A DNA stretch of 7,015 nucleotides. It comes from Oscillospiraceae bacterium (GTDB lineage: Bacteria; Bacillota; Clostridia; UMGS1883). Below the pieces are notes generated by a model. That model searched no databases and was not told the origin of the DNA. It saw only the letters and a list, made by a program, of their open reading frames with translations. A program made the position numbers and the translations under genes. This document shows positions 5,169 to 7,015 of the stretch, piece by piece. Each line of letters begins with the position of its first letter. Position 1 is the stretch's first letter. The stretch lies in the NCBI GenBank assembly GCA_015069065.1, contig SVJI01000076.1, positions 1-7,015 on the forward strand. Direction: 5' to 3'.

Positions 5169-6791
5169 ATGACCATTGGTGAAAAAATTGCACAGCTGCG
5201 TTTGGCAGCAGATATTTCCCAGGAACAGCTTGCAGAAAGAATAGATGTATCACGCCAGTCTGTTTCAAAGTGGGAGATGGATCAGGCGCTTCCCCAGATT
5301 GATAAGGTTTTACAGATATGCGAGTTGTTTGATATATCTGCTGACGAACTTCTGCGTGATAAGATAGAGATACGCCGCTCTAAAGATAATGAGGCATATA
5401 AAAATAAGTATTTTGGAACTGACGGCTTCCGTGGAGAAGCGAATATGAATCTGACTTCTATGCAGGCGTACAAGGTGGGAAGATTTTTGGGATGGTACTT
5501 TTCATCCGAGCTTTCCGGCTGCGACAAGGCAGGCTACCGCCCCAGAATCGTAATTGGTAAGGATACCAGACGTTCCAGTTATATGCTGGAGTATTCCATT
5601 GTTGCGGGAATAACGGCATCAGGTGCGGATGCATATATGCTCCATGTTACTACAACGCCCAGTGTTTCATATGTTACAAGACAGGATGAATTTGATTGCG
5701 GTATAATGATAACCGCATCCCATAATCCGTTCTATGATAACGGAATAAAGGTTATAAACCGCTACGGTGAAAAACTCGATGACAATACAACAGCACTGAT
5801 TGAGGCATATATTGACGGTAATATGAAGGCACTTGGAGTTATGCAGAAGGATTTACCCCTTGCCCACAGAGAACGTATCGGTTGTATTGTTGACTATGTT
5901 TCAGGAAGAAACCGTTATGTAGGTTATTTGATATCCCTTGCCTCCAACTCATATAAAAACCTTAAGATAGGTCTTGACTGTGCTAACGGTGCATCGTGGA
6001 TGATTGCCAGATCTGTTTTTGGTGCGCTGGGTGCCCAGACTACTGTTATAGGAGCGGAGCCTGACGGACTTAATGTTAATAACGGCTGTGGCTCCACTCA
6101 TATAGAAAAGCTCTGCGACCTTGTAAGGGAGAACCATCTGGACGTAGGCTTTGCCTTTGACGGTGACTGTGACCGATGCATAGCCGTTGATGGAAACGGC
6201 AACGTGGTTGACGGTGATGCTATGATGTATATTCTCGGAAAGAGACTTAAATCCAGAGGAATGCTTAATAAAAATACTGTTGTTGCAACCATCATGTCAA
6301 ACAGCGGTCTTATCAACAGCCTTAATAAAATCGGCATCAACTGTGAACAGACTACCGTTGGTGACAGATTTGTTTATGAGTGCATGCAGAAAAATGACTA
6401 TAGCTTAGGTGGTGAACAGTCAGGACATATTATACTGAAAAAATATGCAACTACCGGTGACGGACTTTTAACTGCTATTATGATGTGCGAGGAGATATGT
6501 GATTCAAAACAGTCGATAGCAGCCCTTGCAGAGGACGTGAAGCTTTACCCCCAATATATGAAGAATGTCCGTGTTAAGGATAAGGCTGCGGTACTCAAGG
6601 ATTCTTCTGTTCTGGCAGAGCTTAAGGCTGTTGAGCAGCTGATAGCAGGAAAGGGCAGGGCATTGCTTCGCCAGAGCGGTACAGAGCCTGTTATCCGTGT
6701 CATGATTGAAAGTGAAAGCAACGAAGCTTGTGTAGAGTATGCAAACAGGATTGTAGATGCGATTTTGAAGGGGGGACACGCGGTTGACTAA
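5169..6791 (+). CDS. glmM: XRE-type HTH domain fused to phosphoglucosamine mutase (GlmM)
   Basis: This 540-residue protein joins two domains in one unbroken frame. Residues 4-63 are an XRE/Cro-type helix-turn-helix: IGEKIAQLR, then SQEQLAERIDVSRQSVSKWE, then ISADELL. After a charged linker (64-78), residues 79-540 are a full-length GlmM, which converts glucosamine-6-phosphate to glucosamine-1-phosphate for UDP-GlcNAc and peptidoglycan synthesis. All active-site loops are intact: KYFGTDGFRGEAN (80-92), the phosphoserine loop TASHNP (182-187, Ser184), the metal loop DGDCDR (331-336), the sugar loop GEQSGH (415-420) and the phosphate loop RQSGTEPVIRVM (501-512). GlmM is usually about 450 residues and starts at the KYFGTDG region. 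No in-frame start codon precedes that motif downstream of the HTH (an ATG at 5389 is out of frame), so a separate mutase is not made from an internal start. The downstream GlmU-like gene overlaps by 8 bases. Catalysis is well supported; DNA binding is expected from the domain; the regulatory role is inference. Confidence 0.93.
   Translation: MTIGEKIAQLRLAADISQEQLAERIDVSRQSVSKWEMDQALPQIDKVLQICELFDISADELLRDKIEIRRSKDNEAYKNKYFGTDGFRGEANMNLTSMQAYKVGRFLGWYFSSELSGCDKAGYRPRIVIGKDTRRSSYMLEYSIVAGITASGADAYMLHVTTTPSVSYVTRQDEFDCGIMITASHNPFYDNGIKVINRYGEKLDDNTTALIEAYIDGNMKALGVMQKDLPLAHRERIGCIVDYVSGRNRYVGYLISLASNSYKNLKIGLDCANGASWMIARSVFGALGAQTTVIGAEPDGLNVNNGCGSTHIEKLCDLVRENHLDVGFAFDGDCDRCIAVDGNGNVVDGDAMMYILGKRLKSRGMLNKNTVVATIMSNSGLINSLNKIGINCEQTTVGDRFVYECMQKNDYSLGGEQSGHIILKKYATTGDGLLTAIMMCEEICDSKQSIAALAEDVKLYPQYMKNVRVKDKAAVLKDSSVLAELKAVEQLIAGKGRALLRQSGTEPVIRVMIESESNEACVEYANRIVDAILKGGHAVD
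6768..6775 (+). promoter_or_regulatory. Ribosome binding site of the GlmU-like gene
   Basis: AAGGGGGG lies 8 bases before TTG 6784, inside the end of the glmM frame. An in-frame TGA at 6766-6768 rules out any earlier start. Confidence 0.75.
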
Positions 6792-7015
6792 AAAGGTATT
6801 GACAAAGGAGTTATTTGACTGCACAAATGAATACCTCCTCCCATTGTTTGAAGAATCGCAGTATCCGTGGGAAATGCTCCCTAAGATAAAAGATTATATA
6901 AATAAGCTTATAGAAAAGGGAATGGACGGCTATAAGCTTATAGCAGACGGAGTTCTGGTGGGTGAAAATGTAAAAATTTACCCCACGGTAACAATTGAGG
7001 GTCCTGCAATTATCG
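6784..7015 (+). CDS. GlmU-like left-handed beta-helix protein (3' truncated by window)
   Basis: The first 77 residues are visible. The opening (TKKVLTKELF, then YLLPLFEESQYPWEMLPKIK) and the following helix resemble the short N-terminal region of clostridial proteins annotated as UDP-N-acetylglucosamine pyrophosphorylase-like. These lack the nucleotidyltransferase domain and consist mainly of a GlmU-type left-handed beta-helix. The helix begins at LVGENVKIYPTVTIEGPAII, which has the hexapeptide-repeat periodicity of such acyltransferases. GlmU's C-terminal half acetylates glucosamine-1-phosphate, the product of the preceding enzyme, so a consecutive step is likely. The start is TTG 6784: it overlaps the glmM stop by 8 bases, has a good ribosome site, and an in-frame stop lies just upstream. 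A second TTG at 6799 is possible. The catalytic residues lie beyond the window, so activity cannot be confirmed. Confidence 0.8.
   Translation, partial: MTKKVLTKELFDCTNEYLLPLFEESQYPWEMLPKIKDYINKLIEKGMDGYKLIADGVLVGENVKIYPTVTIEGPAII

Noticed and set aside
5360..5415. Separate HTH gene and glmM gene mis-joined into one frame.
   Set aside because: The linker is in frame with no stop. No in-frame start codon lies between the HTH and the KYFGTDG motif, and the only nearby ATG (5389) is out of frame.
5282..6824. Minus-strand open frames opposite HTH-GlmM.
   Set aside because: They run antisense to strongly conserved coding sequence and show no domain features.

Overview
The window looks like chromosomal DNA of a low-to-mid GC Gram-positive bacterium, most likely an anaerobic member of the Clostridia (Oscillospiraceae/Lachnospiraceae-like). 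The signs are strong AGGAGG-type ribosome sites, AT-rich spacers with sigma-A-type promoters, hairpin-plus-T terminators, and a GlmM whose residue pattern (KYFGTDGFRGEAN, GRFLGWY, VTTTPSVSYV) I recall from clostridial relatives. No tRNA, rRNA, CRISPR array, insertion sequence or phage gene is visible. The species assignment is inference.

Layout from left to right. (1) Bases 2-151 hold the probable 3' end of an unrecognised gene. It is followed after 21 bases by a secreted LysM plus CAP-domain protein (173-778), which ends at a strong terminator hairpin (816-854). (2) Convergent to it, on the minus strand, is a 355-residue alpha/beta-hydrolase of the DUF2974/Mbeg1-like type (864-1931) with its own promoter at 1967-1996. 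(3) The divergent spacer (1932-2224) holds a perfect 16-bp inverted repeat at 2009-2044 and a promoter at 2173-2201. That promoter drives a two-gene unit on the plus strand: an Lrp/AsnC-type regulator (2225-2698) and a sodium:alanine/glycine symporter (2719-4074), closed by a terminator at 4086-4133. (4) A promoter whose -35 box lies inside that terminator drives a TraX-like integral membrane protein (4197-4946). (5) After a 222-base AT-rich spacer with a 37-bp inverted repeat (5059-5095) and a promoter (5107-5134) comes the most unusual gene. It is a single reading frame (5169-6791) joining an XRE-type DNA-binding domain to a complete phosphoglucosamine mutase (GlmM). Overlapping its stop codon is the start of a GlmU-like left-handed beta-helix protein (6784 to the window end, truncated).

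How the genes work together. The Lrp-type protein is well placed as a local regulator of the adjacent amino-acid symporter. The HTH-GlmM fusion and the GlmU-like protein are translationally overlapped. They would carry out consecutive steps toward UDP-GlcNAc (GlcN-6-P to GlcN-1-P, then N-acetylation), the precursor of peptidoglycan. The fused DNA-binding domain, plus three copies of a 12-13 bp element just upstream of the promoter (two forming the inverted repeat), suggest that the enzyme may also act as a transcription factor controlling its own operon. This is the best candidate in the window for an undescribed system. The fusion is seen directly; the regulation is inference.
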